DNA from: Phycisphaerales bacterium
GTDB lineage: Bacteria; Planctomycetota; Phycisphaerae; Phycisphaerales; UBA1924
Assembly: GCA_029260455.1 (NCBI GenBank)
Contig: JAJDDF010000014.1
Coordinates: 1-56,422 of the forward strand
DNA length: 56,422 nucleotides
Reading direction: 5' to 3'
The notes beneath the pieces are model-generated. The model did no database searches and was not told the origin of the DNA. It saw only the letters and a list, made by a program, of their open reading frames with translations. Each line of letters begins with the position of its first letter. Position 1 is the first letter of the stretch. Shown here piece after piece: positions 1 to 7,386 of this stretch. The position numbers were made by a program, and so were the translations under genes.

Positions 1-2
1 CG

Positions 3-134
3 GTCGAGCGCACGATCGCGTGGTTTCAGAACTACCGGAGGCTGTGCATTCGGTGGGAGAAGTCAACGGTGATGTTCGAGGGCTTCCTGCACTTCGGGTG
101 CTCCCTGCTCCTGCTCAAAGAGGTTTTGGGATAG
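3..134 (+). CDS. IS5-family transposase, C-terminal end (partial at window edge)
   Basis: The reading frame is open at the left edge and gives VERTIAWFQNYRRLCIRWEK followed by about 23 more residues and a TAG stop. The V-E-R-T-x-A-W-(x)5-R-R-L block with a following E is the C-terminal signature of IS5-type DDE transposases, where the glutamate of the DDE triad sits close to the VERT motif. The rest of the element lies outside the window, so it cannot be judged intact or broken. No terminal inverted repeat could be identified in the 90 bases that separate it from the next gene. The assignment rests on this short motif alone. Confidence 0.6.
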   Translation, partial: VERTIAWFQNYRRLCIRWEKSTVMFEGFLHFGCSLLLLKEVLG

Positions 135-223
135 CTTCTAGAAAACACCAGTCGAGCCTGTTAGGTTTGAACCTCATCATAATACGTTTTGAGCCGCTTC
201 ACAATGCGTAGAGAGGATTCCTC

Positions 224-1630
224 ATGTTTCGTTGTACTGCTGCTGTTGGCCTATCCCTTGTCTGCATTCTTTTCGCCGCGGTCCCAGCTGGGGCGCAGGT
301 GATCCATGTACCCAGCTATCCCTTCAATGGTGACAGCGCGGTTGACCAGTTTGGGGTTTCCGTTAGCGGGGCTGGCGATGTGAACAACGACGGCATTGCT
401 GACCTCATCGTCGGGGCCCGGGGCGACGACAACAACGGCGCGGACAGCGGGAGCGCCCGTGTCATCTCCGGAGCAGACGGCGCGATCCTCTACACATTCA
501 ACGGTGACAGCGCAGGCGACTTCTTCGGGTTCTCCGTCAGCGGAGCTGGCGATGTGAACAACGATGGTGTTGCTGACCTCATCGTCGGGGCCCCGGGTGA
601 TGACAATACCGGCTTGGACAGCGGGAGCGTCCGTGTGTTTTCCGGTGTGAATGGCTCAATTCTCTACACCTTCAACGGTGATAGCGCGAATGACCTGTTC
701 GGTCGCTCAGTCAGCGGGGCGGGCGATGTGAACAACGATGGCTTTGCCGACCTCATCGCTGGGGCCTTTGGCGACGACAACAACGGCGGGAATAGCGGCA
801 GTGCCCGCGTGTTTTCTGGCGCTACCGGCTCGATTCTCTACACCTTCAATGGTGACAGCACCGTTGACCTGTTCGGGAACTCCGTGAGCGGGGCCGGCGA
901 TGTGAACAACGACGGCTTCGCTGACCTCATCGTCGGGGCCCCGGGTGACGACAATAACGGCTTGGACAGCGGGAGTGCCCGTGTGTTTTCCGGCGTGAAC
1001 GGCTCGATTCTCTACACCTTCAATGGTGTCGGCCCGGATGATCAGTTTGGGGACTCCGTCAGTGGGGCTGGCGATGTAAACTTTGACGGCTTCGCTGACT
1101 TCATCGTCGGGGCACCGTTTAACAACAACATCAATGGCGCGGACAGCGGCAGCGCCCGCGTCTTATCCGGTATAGATGGCTCAATTCTCTACACCTTCAT
1201 TGGCGACAGCGCAGGTGACAACTTCGGGCGCTCCGTGAGCGGAGCCGGCGATGTGAACAATGACAGTTTTGCAGACCTCATCGTTGGGGCGGATGCCGAC
1301 GACAACAACGGCGTGTCCAGCGGCAGCGCCCGCGTGTTTTCCGGCGTCGATGGCTCGATCCTCTACACCTTTAATGGCGACGGTGCGAACGACAGGTTTG
1401 GGCACTTCGTGAGCGGAGCCGGCGATGTGAACAATGACAGTTTTGCAGACCTCATCGTTGGGGCGGATGCCGATGACAACAACGGCACGGACAGCGGCAG
1501 CGCCCGCGTTTTCATCAGCGGGCTGTGTGCATCGCCTGCCCCATGTCCGGGCGATGCCGACGGCGATGGTGATGTTGATCTGGGGGATTTGAATCTGGTG
1601 CTCTTCAACTTCGGGGCAGCGTGTCCCTGA
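224..1630 (+). CDS. Exported FG-GAP beta-propeller protein with C-terminal dockerin-like domain
   Basis: 468 residues. Residues 1-24 form a signal peptide (basic start, hydrophobic core, AGA before Gln). Residues 32-430 are seven near-identical blocks of about 58 residues, each with an FNGDSA...FG start, an SGAGDVNNDG calcium-loop motif and an IVGAPGDDN turn. These are FG-GAP/integrin-alpha-type blades, and seven of them would close one beta-propeller. The tail, about 440-468, reads GDADGDGDVDLGDLNLVLFN between cysteines. This resembles the dockerin/EF-hand-like module found at the end of many exported planctomycete proteins. A purine-rich AGAGAGGA stretch precedes the ATG. The likely role is an extracellular or surface Ca2+-binding adhesive protein; the ligand is unknown. 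It sits alone next to a transposase tail, with no visible partner gene. Confidence 0.85.
   Translation: MFRCTAAVGLSLVCILFAAVPAGAQVIHVPSYPFNGDSAVDQFGVSVSGAGDVNNDGIADLIVGARGDDNNGADSGSARVISGADGAILYTFNGDSAGDFFGFSVSGAGDVNNDGVADLIVGAPGDDNTGLDSGSVRVFSGVNGSILYTFNGDSANDLFGRSVSGAGDVNNDGFADLIAGAFGDDNNGGNSGSARVFSGATGSILYTFNGDSTVDLFGNSVSGAGDVNNDGFADLIVGAPGDDNNGLDSGSARVFSGVNGSILYTFNGVGPDDQFGDSVSGAGDVNFDGFADFIVGAPFNNNINGADSGSARVLSGIDGSILYTFIGDSAGDNFGRSVSGAGDVNNDSFADLIVGADADDNNGVSSGSARVFSGVDGSILYTFNGDGANDRFGHFVSGAGDVNNDSFADLIVGADADDNNGTDSGSARVFISGLCASPAPCPGDADGDGDVDLGDLNLVLFNFGAACP
317..1516 (+). repeat. Seven tandem 174-bp coding repeats (FG-GAP blades)
   Basis: The period is 58 codons. Blades 6 and 7 share an identical run of roughly 65 bases (from about 1235 and about 1409), which points to recent duplication or gene conversion inside the array. 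One blade (around 1100-1140) carries an extra codon. Confidence 0.85.
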
Positions 1631-1706
1631 GTGAAGTCGCTAGCTATTCGGAGTGGGCTGCTGAACCGATTCCCTAACAAAAACCAAAATATTTCCACAA
1701 AACCCC

Positions 1707-1735
1707 TTGACAGGCCGATATTCTTCCCGTACGTT
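1707..1735 (+). promoter_or_regulatory. Probable recA promoter with overlapping palindrome
   Basis: TTGACA at 1707-1712 is a perfect -35 box. Seventeen bases later TACGTT (1730-1735) is an imperfect -10. An inverted repeat CGTAC (1728-1732) / GTACG (1746-1750) overlaps the -10, and a nested GTT-N5-AAC (1733-1743) lies inside it. This is where a repressor such as LexA would act, but the sequence matches no LexA box I know well. Confidence 0.5.
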
Positions 1736-1769
1736 ACCCGAACAAGTACGTCAGAAGGAGGCCCCGGGT

Positions 1770-3056
1770 ATGGTTCAGGCAGTAGAATCGTTGGCGAAGA
1801 CTAATGGCAGCACCAAGCAGGCTCCAAAGGCAGGCCGCTTTGGGCGGCGTGGGCCCGGCGGGAATGCCAAGGAGGGCAAGGGCATGGGTAAGGCACCCGC
1901 GACGAGTGCGAGAACAGGATTGCGGCAATCGACGCCGGAGGGAACTGTGGAGCCCAAACCAGGCGCAGATGCCAAGCAGGCCAAGGAACGTGCGCAGGTG
2001 CTTGAGCGCACGCTTCAGCAGATCGAACGCTCATTCGGTAAGGGGTCGATCATGACCCTCAATGAGGACGCATTTGCAGCGATCCCCGGCATTTCCACGG
2101 GCACGCTTTCTCTTGATCTGGCGCTGGGCGGCAAGGGGCTGCCAGTGGGGCGCGTTGTTGAGATTTATGGGCCGGAGTCTTCGGGCAAGACGACCCTTGC
2201 GCTGACGGTGCTTGGTCATGCACAAAAAGATGGCGGCGTGTGCGCGTTCATCGATGCCGAACATGCACTCGATCCTTCGTGGGCGACCAAGCTCGGTGTG
2301 AATATCGATGACCTTCTGGTCAGTCAGCCAAACTCTGGCGAAGAAGCCCTTGAAATCTGCGAACTTCTGGTGCGCTCCAATGCGGTCAGTCTTGTTGTGA
2401 TTGATTCGGTGGCGGCGCTCGTGCCAAGGGTGGAACTCGAAGGCGAGATGGGTGATACGCACGTTGGTTTGCAGGCGCGATTGATGTCACAAGCCCTGCG
2501 CAAGCTCACGGGGGCGATCGCAAAGACGCAGTGTACGGTGATCTTTATCAACCAGATTCGCGAAAAAATCGGCGTGATGTTTGGCTCGCCTGAGACCACG
2601 ACCGGCGGGCGGGCGCTGAAGTTTTATTCATCCGTGCGCATTGATGTTCGGCGCATCAGCGCCATCAAAGACGGCGATCAGAATGTTGGCAACCGGGTGC
2701 GGGCCCGCGTGGTCAAGAACAAAATGGCGCCGCCATTCCGTGATGCAGAGTTTGACATCATGTTCAATGAGGGCATCTCGACGACAGGCGACCTGATTGA
2801 TTTGGGCGTTGCAGAAAATATCGTTGAGAAGTCTGGTTCGTGGTTCAACTTTGGTGACGTGCGCCTCGGGCAGGGGCGCGAAAATGCCAAGCGGCACCTC
2901 GCGGATAATCCGGAAATTGCCAAAGAGATTCGTGTCGGTGTGCTGAAGGCCAAGGGACTGCTCAAGTCGCCTGAGCCCGATGGCAAGGCAGAGTCCGATT
3001 CGGGTGACACGGCGGGCGATTCGAGCAAACCTGACCAGCCAGTTCCGAAAGGGTAA
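1770..3056 (+). CDS. recA: Recombinase RecA with low-complexity N-terminal extension
   Basis: 428 residues from the ATG at 1770, chosen because AAGGAGG (1755-1761) lies 8 bases upstream. The longer frame from TTG at 1707 would start inside the -35 box. RecA forms a nucleoprotein filament on ssDNA, drives strand exchange and stimulates LexA self-cleavage. The canonical core begins near residue 75 ([18 protein letters not shown]). Walker A GPESSGKT is at 134-141, followed by the IDAEHALDP motif, Walker [10 protein letters not shown], and the GRALKFYSS and VRARVVKNK segments. The C-terminal tail is acidic and disordered. The first 75 residues are rich in Gly, Ala, Lys and Pro and are not part of the standard protein, which is about 350 residues long; a similar extension is unusual outside this group. 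Monocistronic, with its own promoter. Confidence 0.97.
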   Translation: MVQAVESLAKTNGSTKQAPKAGRFGRRGPGGNAKEGKGMGKAPATSARTGLRQSTPEGTVEPKPGADAKQAKERAQVLERTLQQIERSFGKGSIMTLNEDAFAAIPGISTGTLSLDLALGGKGLPVGRVVEIYGPESSGKTTLALTVLGHAQKDGGVCAFIDAEHALDPSWATKLGVNIDDLLVSQPNSGEEALEICELLVRSNAVSLVVIDSVAALVPRVELEGEMGDTHVGLQARLMSQALRKLTGAIAKTQCTVIFINQIREKIGVMFGSPETTTGGRALKFYSSVRIDVRRISAIKDGDQNVGNRVRARVVKNKMAPPFRDAEFDIMFNEGISTTGDLIDLGVAENIVEKSGSWFNFGDVRLGQGRENAKRHLADNPEIAKEIRVGVLKAKGLLKSPEPDGKAESDSGDTAGDSSKPDQPVPKG

Positions 3057-3264
3057 TCCCCCCACGAAGCCCAGCGAATGCACTCGCTGGATATGGATTG
3101 CAAGCGGGGTTCCTATAACCCAGTTGGAAAATGAAAATGGGATCCACTCTCGCAGGCGATCCGTATCTAATTGTGTGTGGTGTGCGGTTCGGCCTCAGGT
3201 GGCTGTGCTGCGCGATCGGGGAGTCGTTATGCTCTGCCCGCTTGCGAATTCGGAGTTTCAGCTT

Positions 3265-3350
3265 GCGGCTGTGGCGGAATTGGCAGACGCGCTAGGTTCA
3301 GGTCCTAGTGGGGGTAAAACCCCGTGGAGGTTCGACTCCTCTCAGCCGCA
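3265..3350 (+). tRNA. tRNA-Leu(CAG)
   Basis: An 86-nt cloverleaf: acceptor GCGGCTG (3265-3271) pairs with CAGCCGC (3343-3349), with discriminator A at 3350. The anticodon stem CTAGG/CCTAG encloses the loop TTCAGGT, giving anticodon CAG. A long variable arm (GTGGGGGTAAAACCCCGT) and the T-loop GGTTCGACTCC follow, as expected for a class II tRNA. CCA is not encoded. A CTTTTTTG run follows directly and probably terminates transcription. A weak TATGCT (3228-3233) could be its -10. Confidence 0.97.
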
Positions 3351-3398
3351 CTTTTTTGAGGCCCAGGCCGGGAAACCGGATGGGTCAGAGACCCTGCT

Positions 3399-3426
3399 TT
3401 CACACTTGAGGCGGGCGGGGTACAAT
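3399..3426 (+). promoter_or_regulatory. Probable promoter of the prepilin-like gene
   Basis: TTCACA (3399-3404), a 16-base spacer and TACAAT (3421-3426) match the sigma-70 consensus at five of six positions in each box. Transcription would start near 3433, leaving a leader of about 205 nt before the ATG at 3640. Confidence 0.5.
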
Positions 3427-3517
3427 GTGGTTGACCTCTTGACGGCGTTCGGGTTGCACCGGCGGTCGTTGTTGGTTTGATAAAGCGTGGGTCGAGGCCT
3501 TAGTCATTTTGTCGGGC

Positions 3518-3536
3518 CTGCACCAATGTGGTGCAG
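3518..3536 (+). promoter_or_regulatory. Hairpin in the leader of the prepilin-like gene
   Basis: CTGCACCA, a 3-base loop and TGGTGCAG form a perfect 8-bp stem in the middle of the long leader. No T-run follows, so it is not an obvious terminator. A role in mRNA stability or regulation is possible but unproven. Confidence 0.35.
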
Positions 3537-3639
3537 CATCCCGGCGTCGTTGTTCGAGAGGCCCCCATATTCTCGCCCCGCGCTGTGAGTCGTCATTCTG
3601 GCGGCTTGGGTCTCTCAATAGTATGAAGGAGGTCCGTTC

Positions 3640-4767
3640 ATGGACCGCATGAATATAAACCGTAGGCGCGGGTTCACCCTCGTGGAGCTGCTGGTCGTGG
3701 TGAGCGTGATTGCACTGCTCATTTCGATCCTGCTGCCCGCCGTTGGTCAGACCCGTCGTCAGGCGCGCATTCTGTTGTGCACAAGCAACATCAAGCAGCA
3801 TGGTATGGGCATGCAGAACTTTGCTTCAGCCAATGATGACGAGTTGCCCAATGCACCAAAATCGCCCGGCAGCCAATTTGCGGTGGTCCAGCAGAACATG
3901 GGCATCACAGGCAAGACAGCGCTTCGCTTTGCGATGCCGGGATTCGATACCAACGGCTTTCAGTGGGGCACAAGGGGTGTTGCGACTTTGACCGGTGTCG
4001 CGACAATTCCGCAACTGAATCCACTTTCCATGAACGAAGGCGCTAGCATGCAGGGCATGTACTGGATCGTTCTCTCTGAGTTCATGGTTGATGGCCAAGG
4101 CTTGGGGGCAATGCAGGATATCTTCATCTCTCCAGGCGATCCCGGGACGAAGGCTGACTGGAAGTTGCTGCGCGACTATGTCAAGCGGACTGGGGGAAGT
4201 GGCGGTAATGGAAGATTCCCGCAACTCAATAATGTAACCTCCAAAACTGGCCAATTCATCACTCAGGGATCCTACAAGTATGTGCCGACGGCTGTGATAG
4301 ACCCTGCAATCTTCAAACAAAGCCCTCGCAACGGTGAGCCCATCGATCTTGAACGGTGGAATGAGTATGTCTCAAAAACGCGAGAGGGTGTGAGCAGCAA
4401 ATGGGATTACGGTGGTAATTTTAACAATGCGGGGGGACTTGAGGAAGCGCAGTTCTATCAGGTTGTGAAGCGCAACCGGAGTGCTGCGATTGACTACCCC
4501 TCAGACAAGGTTATGTTCTGGCTGAGGACTGCTGTGCATGATCCGCGTTATGGATTGTGGAATGAGACTGGTGCAACATGTCCACTTGCATCGGCAGATG
4601 GCTCTGCAAGAGCAATCACGCCGTTCCGCGATGCATTGCCTTCAGAGCCCAAAGAGAATGCAGGGTCGATCTTTTCACTCGGCATAGCACGCAATCAGCA
4701 TGAACGGCAATTCTTTGATACATATTTCCTGTTCAACTACGGAGGCATCAAGGGACGCGACCTCTGA
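3640..4767 (+). CDS. Prepilin-type N-terminal cleavage/methylation protein (DUF1559/H-X9-DG-like)
   Basis: 375 residues. The N-terminus has the type IV prepilin signal: a basic leader MNINRRRG, cleavage between Gly and Phe, then FTLVELLVVVSVIALLISIL as the hydrophobic helix with Glu at +5. A charged QTRRQAR stretch and LLCTSNIKQHG follow, as is usual in the large planctomycete family of pseudopilin-like exported proteins. The rest is a globular domain without a motif I can assign. The near-C-terminal LASADGSARAIT resembles the DG-turn region of that family. The start is set by AAGGAGG (3626-3632), 7 bases upstream. The protein would be processed by a prepilin peptidase not encoded here, and it may be a surface or secretion-related pseudopilin. 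The small membrane gene at 4804 follows after 36 bases and probably shares the transcript. Confidence 0.85.
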   Translation: MDRMNINRRRGFTLVELLVVVSVIALLISILLPAVGQTRRQARILLCTSNIKQHGMGMQNFASANDDELPNAPKSPGSQFAVVQQNMGITGKTALRFAMPGFDTNGFQWGTRGVATLTGVATIPQLNPLSMNEGASMQGMYWIVLSEFMVDGQGLGAMQDIFISPGDPGTKADWKLLRDYVKRTGGSGGNGRFPQLNNVTSKTGQFITQGSYKYVPTAVIDPAIFKQSPRNGEPIDLERWNEYVSKTREGVSSKWDYGGNFNNAGGLEEAQFYQVVKRNRSAAIDYPSDKVMFWLRTAVHDPRYGLWNETGATCPLASADGSARAITPFRDALPSEPKENAGSIFSLGIARNQHERQFFDTYFLFNYGGIKGRDL

Positions 4768-4803
4768 ATGTATTGAGACCACTCGGTCGGAAGGAGTCCA
4801 GAT

Positions 4804-5010
4804 ATGGCCAAGGGCGGTCAAGGGCCGAAACTTGCTATTGCCGTTGTATTTTTCCTGATTGCAGGCGCTGCGATTGCATGGCAAATGGGTGTCTTCGGTG
4901 GTGGATCACCCACGCAGAAGACTCAGGCCGAGCGCGATGCAGATGCTGAGCGGATTCGAAAAGCGGTAGAGGCTGGCGAAATGGAGCAGCCTAAGGCATT
5001 GCTCGAATAA
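4804..5010 (+). CDS. Small single-pass membrane protein of unknown function
   Basis: 68 residues. One membrane helix spans about residues 9-29 (KLAIAVVFFLIAGAAIAWQM), followed by a Gly-rich turn and a charged helical tail (ERDADAERIRKAVEAGEMEQ). The short N-terminus and long polar tail suggest an anchored helical protein, but its orientation is not certain. GGAAGGAG lies about 8-10 bases before the ATG. It sits 36 bases after the prepilin-like gene and directly before a strong terminator, so the two probably form one transcription unit. I do not recognise the family. A role as an accessory to the upstream pseudopilin is only inference from position. Confidence 0.7.
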   Translation: MAKGGQGPKLAIAVVFFLIAGAAIAWQMGVFGGGSPTQKTQAERDADAERIRKAVEAGEMEQPKALLE

Positions 5011-5036
5011 GCTCTACCTCTGATTTCTAAACACAT

Positions 5037-5071
5037 GCAGTCCGGGTTTATCCCCGGGCTGCTTTCGTTTT
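5037..5071 (+). terminator. Rho-independent terminator
   Basis: GCAGTCCGGG (5037-5046) pairs with CCCGGGCTGC (5053-5062) through one G-T wobble, followed by TTTCGTTTT. It ends the prepilin/small-membrane-protein unit and lies upstream of the next ATG. This argues against the longer reading frame that would start at 5035. Confidence 0.85.
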
Positions 5072-5139
5072 GCAGTGCGTTCGACAGCGGCTCGCAAGGC
5101 GCGGTAGCGTTCCATTTCTTGATTACGGAGGCACTGCGA

Positions 5140-6195
5140 ATGGGTGATGCTGTGTGCGATGGGTGCGGGCCGTGGTTCTATGCTGGGATCGATGAAGCGG
5201 GATATGGCCCGGTGCTTGGTCCGTTGTGTGTGGCATCTTCCATTTTTGAGATGCATCATCCGACTGCGCCGGATGGCACTGCGCCGGACCTGTGGAAATT
5301 GCTCGGGCGCAGTGTGTCGCGGGCGCCGGGGCGAACATCGAAGACACAGCGGTTGCCAATTGCGGATTCCAAAGTGCTCAAGTTGCCCAACCCAAAGGTG
5401 GGCGCACCACCAGGCCGCGACCCGCTTGTGCATCTGGAGCGAGGTGTGCTCGCGATGTTGCACACGGTCAAGCATGAAGTAACGACTGTGGATGGGCTGC
5501 TCGAGGCATTGGAAATATCAAAGCCGACACTGCCCTGGTATGAGTCAGATGCGACACGCGAAAAACTTCCTCGGGCCACCACGCCTGAACATATTCATAT
5601 GCATGGCGCGCATCTGGCGGGCGTGATGGAATCAGCGGGTGTGCGCGTGCGCGCATTGCGCTGTGTGTGCATCGATGAGCGCAACTTCAATGCTCAGCTT
5701 GGTGAAGTTGGTGTGAAATCCGGTGTGAGTTTTCGCGCCGTCGGAGAGCTGTTGCGCGAGGTGTGGGACATTTCGAAGGATGAATCAGAAGTGTGCCCGC
5801 GTGTGGTGGTGGATCGTCAGGGCGGGCGGATGTGTTATGCGAAGGCACTTGCACAGGAGCTGCCTGGCACGCATATTGAAGTGCTTGGAGAGACGCCCAC
5901 GCGATCGGTCTACGAGGTGTCGGGAGCGGGTGCGAAAAATGACGGATCGAATCATCGGATGCGGATATTTTTTGAAGTGGAAGCCGAGCAGCGTCACTTG
6001 CCGGTGGCGCTCGCCTCGATGACGGCAAAGCTCGTGCGCGAACTGATGATGGCAAGACTGAACGCCCATTTTGGCGCGAGGCTCCATGAATTGAAACCAA
6101 CAGCGGGGTATTACAGTGATGGCATGCGCTGGTTGCGCGATGTAGATGCGATTTTGACGCCTCACGAAAGAGCAGTGTTGCGCCGTAAAGCGTAA
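5140..6195 (+). CDS. RNase HII-like protein, enlarged
   Basis: 351 residues from the ATG at 5140. GGAGG at 5127-5131 is 8 bases upstream, and the frame's earlier start at 5035 falls in a terminator. Residues 14-34 (FYAGIDEAGYGPVLGPLCVA) match the RNase HII signature GIDEAGRGPxxGP, with Asp18 and Glu19 as the first two metal ligands. An ADSKVL motif (75-80) matches the LxDSKxL turn. VVVDRQGGR (Asp225) and the segment ALASMTAKLVRE (290-301) resemble the third ligand region and the AAASIxAKVxRD helix. RNase HII removes ribonucleotides and RNA primers from DNA. The protein is over 100 residues longer than usual and its fourth ligand is unclear, so it may be a divergent nuclease or an RNase H-fold protein with another job. 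ribD follows 18 bases later. Confidence 0.7.
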   Translation: MGDAVCDGCGPWFYAGIDEAGYGPVLGPLCVASSIFEMHHPTAPDGTAPDLWKLLGRSVSRAPGRTSKTQRLPIADSKVLKLPNPKVGAPPGRDPLVHLERGVLAMLHTVKHEVTTVDGLLEALEISKPTLPWYESDATREKLPRATTPEHIHMHGAHLAGVMESAGVRVRALRCVCIDERNFNAQLGEVGVKSGVSFRAVGELLREVWDISKDESEVCPRVVVDRQGGRMCYAKALAQELPGTHIEVLGETPTRSVYEVSGAGAKNDGSNHRMRIFFEVEAEQRHLPVALASMTAKLVRELMMARLNAHFGARLHELKPTAGYYSDGMRWLRDVDAILTPHERAVLRRKA

Positions 6196-6213
6196 GTGGA
6201 ATAAAATGAGACG

Positions 6214-7386
6214 ATGAAGCAGTGTGAAAATAACAACACTTCGCAGGCACTCCTTGATGGAATGATGCTTGATCGCGCTGCGCGTGCTGCATTGCGCGGG
6301 GCGGGGTTGGTCGAACCCAATCCAATGGTTGGGTGTGTGATCGGACATGATGACGGAACTATTTCGGCGACGGCGCATCATGACCGATTTGGCGGGCCTC
6401 ACGCAGAAGCGCACGCGCTTGCACTGTGCACTGCGCGCGGGATAGATCCGCAGGGTGCTACGGTGTGGGTGACACTTGAGCCGTGCAATCATGTAGGCAA
6501 GACGCCTGCGTGTTCGTCGGCGCTGATTCATGCGGGCGTGGCGCGGGTTGTATATGCGGAGCGCGATCCCAATTCAGTTGCAGAGGGGGGGGCATTCGCG
6601 TTGAAGCAAGCGGGGATAGAGGTGTATGAAAGCGATTCTTCGCGGCTTGCGTGTGCGCTCAACGCACCGTTTGTGAAGTGTATAGATTCAAAGCGGCCAT
6701 GGGTGATCGTGAAGTGGGCGCAAACGCGCGACGGGTTTGTGTCATTTTGTAATGCTGAGCCGCGATGGGTCACAGGAGCGTCATCCCGGCGTGATGTGCA
6801 TCGTCTGCGCGCACGAGTTGATGCAATTGTGACCGGCAGCGGGACTGTGAAGGCGGATGATCCGATGCTGACTGCGCGCGATGTGCGATTGCGGCGCAGG
6901 GCGCGACGTGTGGTAATCGATAGTCGCCTTTCGATTTCCGTCGAAAGTGCACTTGTGCAAAGTGCGGGGCAGGTGCCCGTGTTGATTTATACTGCGGACA
7001 ATACTTTGCAAAAATCCTCGCATACGAAGCAACTGCAGTGCGCGAGTGTAGAGATTGTTGGATTGCCCGAACGCGATGGGCATGTTGATCTCGATACAGT
7101 GCTTCTGCATCTTTATAGAGTGCATGGTGCATCGAATGTACTTATCGAGGCTGGTCCCGGGTTGATCAGCGCGTTCTTGCGCGCCAATCTGGTAGATGAA
7201 GCGTGGGTGTATGAGTCGCCGATCGAAGCGGGTGATCGCGGTGATGTACGAATGGATCAGCAATTGCTTGTACACGCGGGTTTGGTTGCGGTGCACGAAC
7301 GAACATTCGCTCACGATGTTCGGCGGATTTATCGTTCGCGTATCGGTATGTCAAGAAAAAAAGGTAATGCACCCTGCAATCGGTAG
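6214..7386 (+). CDS. ribD: Bifunctional riboflavin biosynthesis deaminase/reductase RibD
   Basis: 390 residues. RibD deaminates 2,5-diamino-6-ribosylamino-pyrimidinone 5'-phosphate and then reduces the ribosyl side chain, the second and third steps of riboflavin synthesis. The N-terminal deaminase domain shows EPNPMVGCVI (34-43), HAEAHAL (63-69) and the zinc motif EPCNHVGKTPAC (89-100; Cys91 and Cys100). The reductase domain begins near 155 with RPWVIVKWAQTRDG, then GSGTVKADDPMLTAR and a late EAGPGLISAFL glycine loop. Length is in the normal range. No other rib gene is nearby. The last 58 bases overlap the 3' end of the DUF4340 gene on the other strand. No clear Shine-Dalgarno precedes the ATG, and no FMN riboswitch was seen. 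Confidence 0.93.
   Translation: MKQCENNNTSQALLDGMMLDRAARAALRGAGLVEPNPMVGCVIGHDDGTISATAHHDRFGGPHAEAHALALCTARGIDPQGATVWVTLEPCNHVGKTPACSSALIHAGVARVVYAERDPNSVAEGGAFALKQAGIEVYESDSSRLACALNAPFVKCIDSKRPWVIVKWAQTRDGFVSFCNAEPRWVTGASSRRDVHRLRARVDAIVTGSGTVKADDPMLTARDVRLRRRARRVVIDSRLSISVESALVQSAGQVPVLIYTADNTLQKSSHTKQLQCASVEIVGLPERDGHVDLDTVLLHLYRVHGASNVLIEAGPGLISAFLRANLVDEAWVYESPIEAGDRGDVRMDQQLLVHAGLVAVHERTFAHDVRRIYRSRIGMSRKKGNAPCNR

Noticed and set aside
317-1516. Regular repeats considered as a CRISPR array
   Set aside because: The repeats are 174 bases, in frame and encode FG-GAP blades; there are no spacers and no cas genes.
1707-1769. Longer RecA start at TTG 1707
   Set aside because: It overlaps the TTGACA promoter box, and a full AAGGAGG sits properly spaced before the ATG at 1770.
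5785-6531. Minus-strand frame of 248 codons across the RNase HII-like gene and ribD
   Set aside because: His/Arg/Ser-rich shadow of two well-supported genes.
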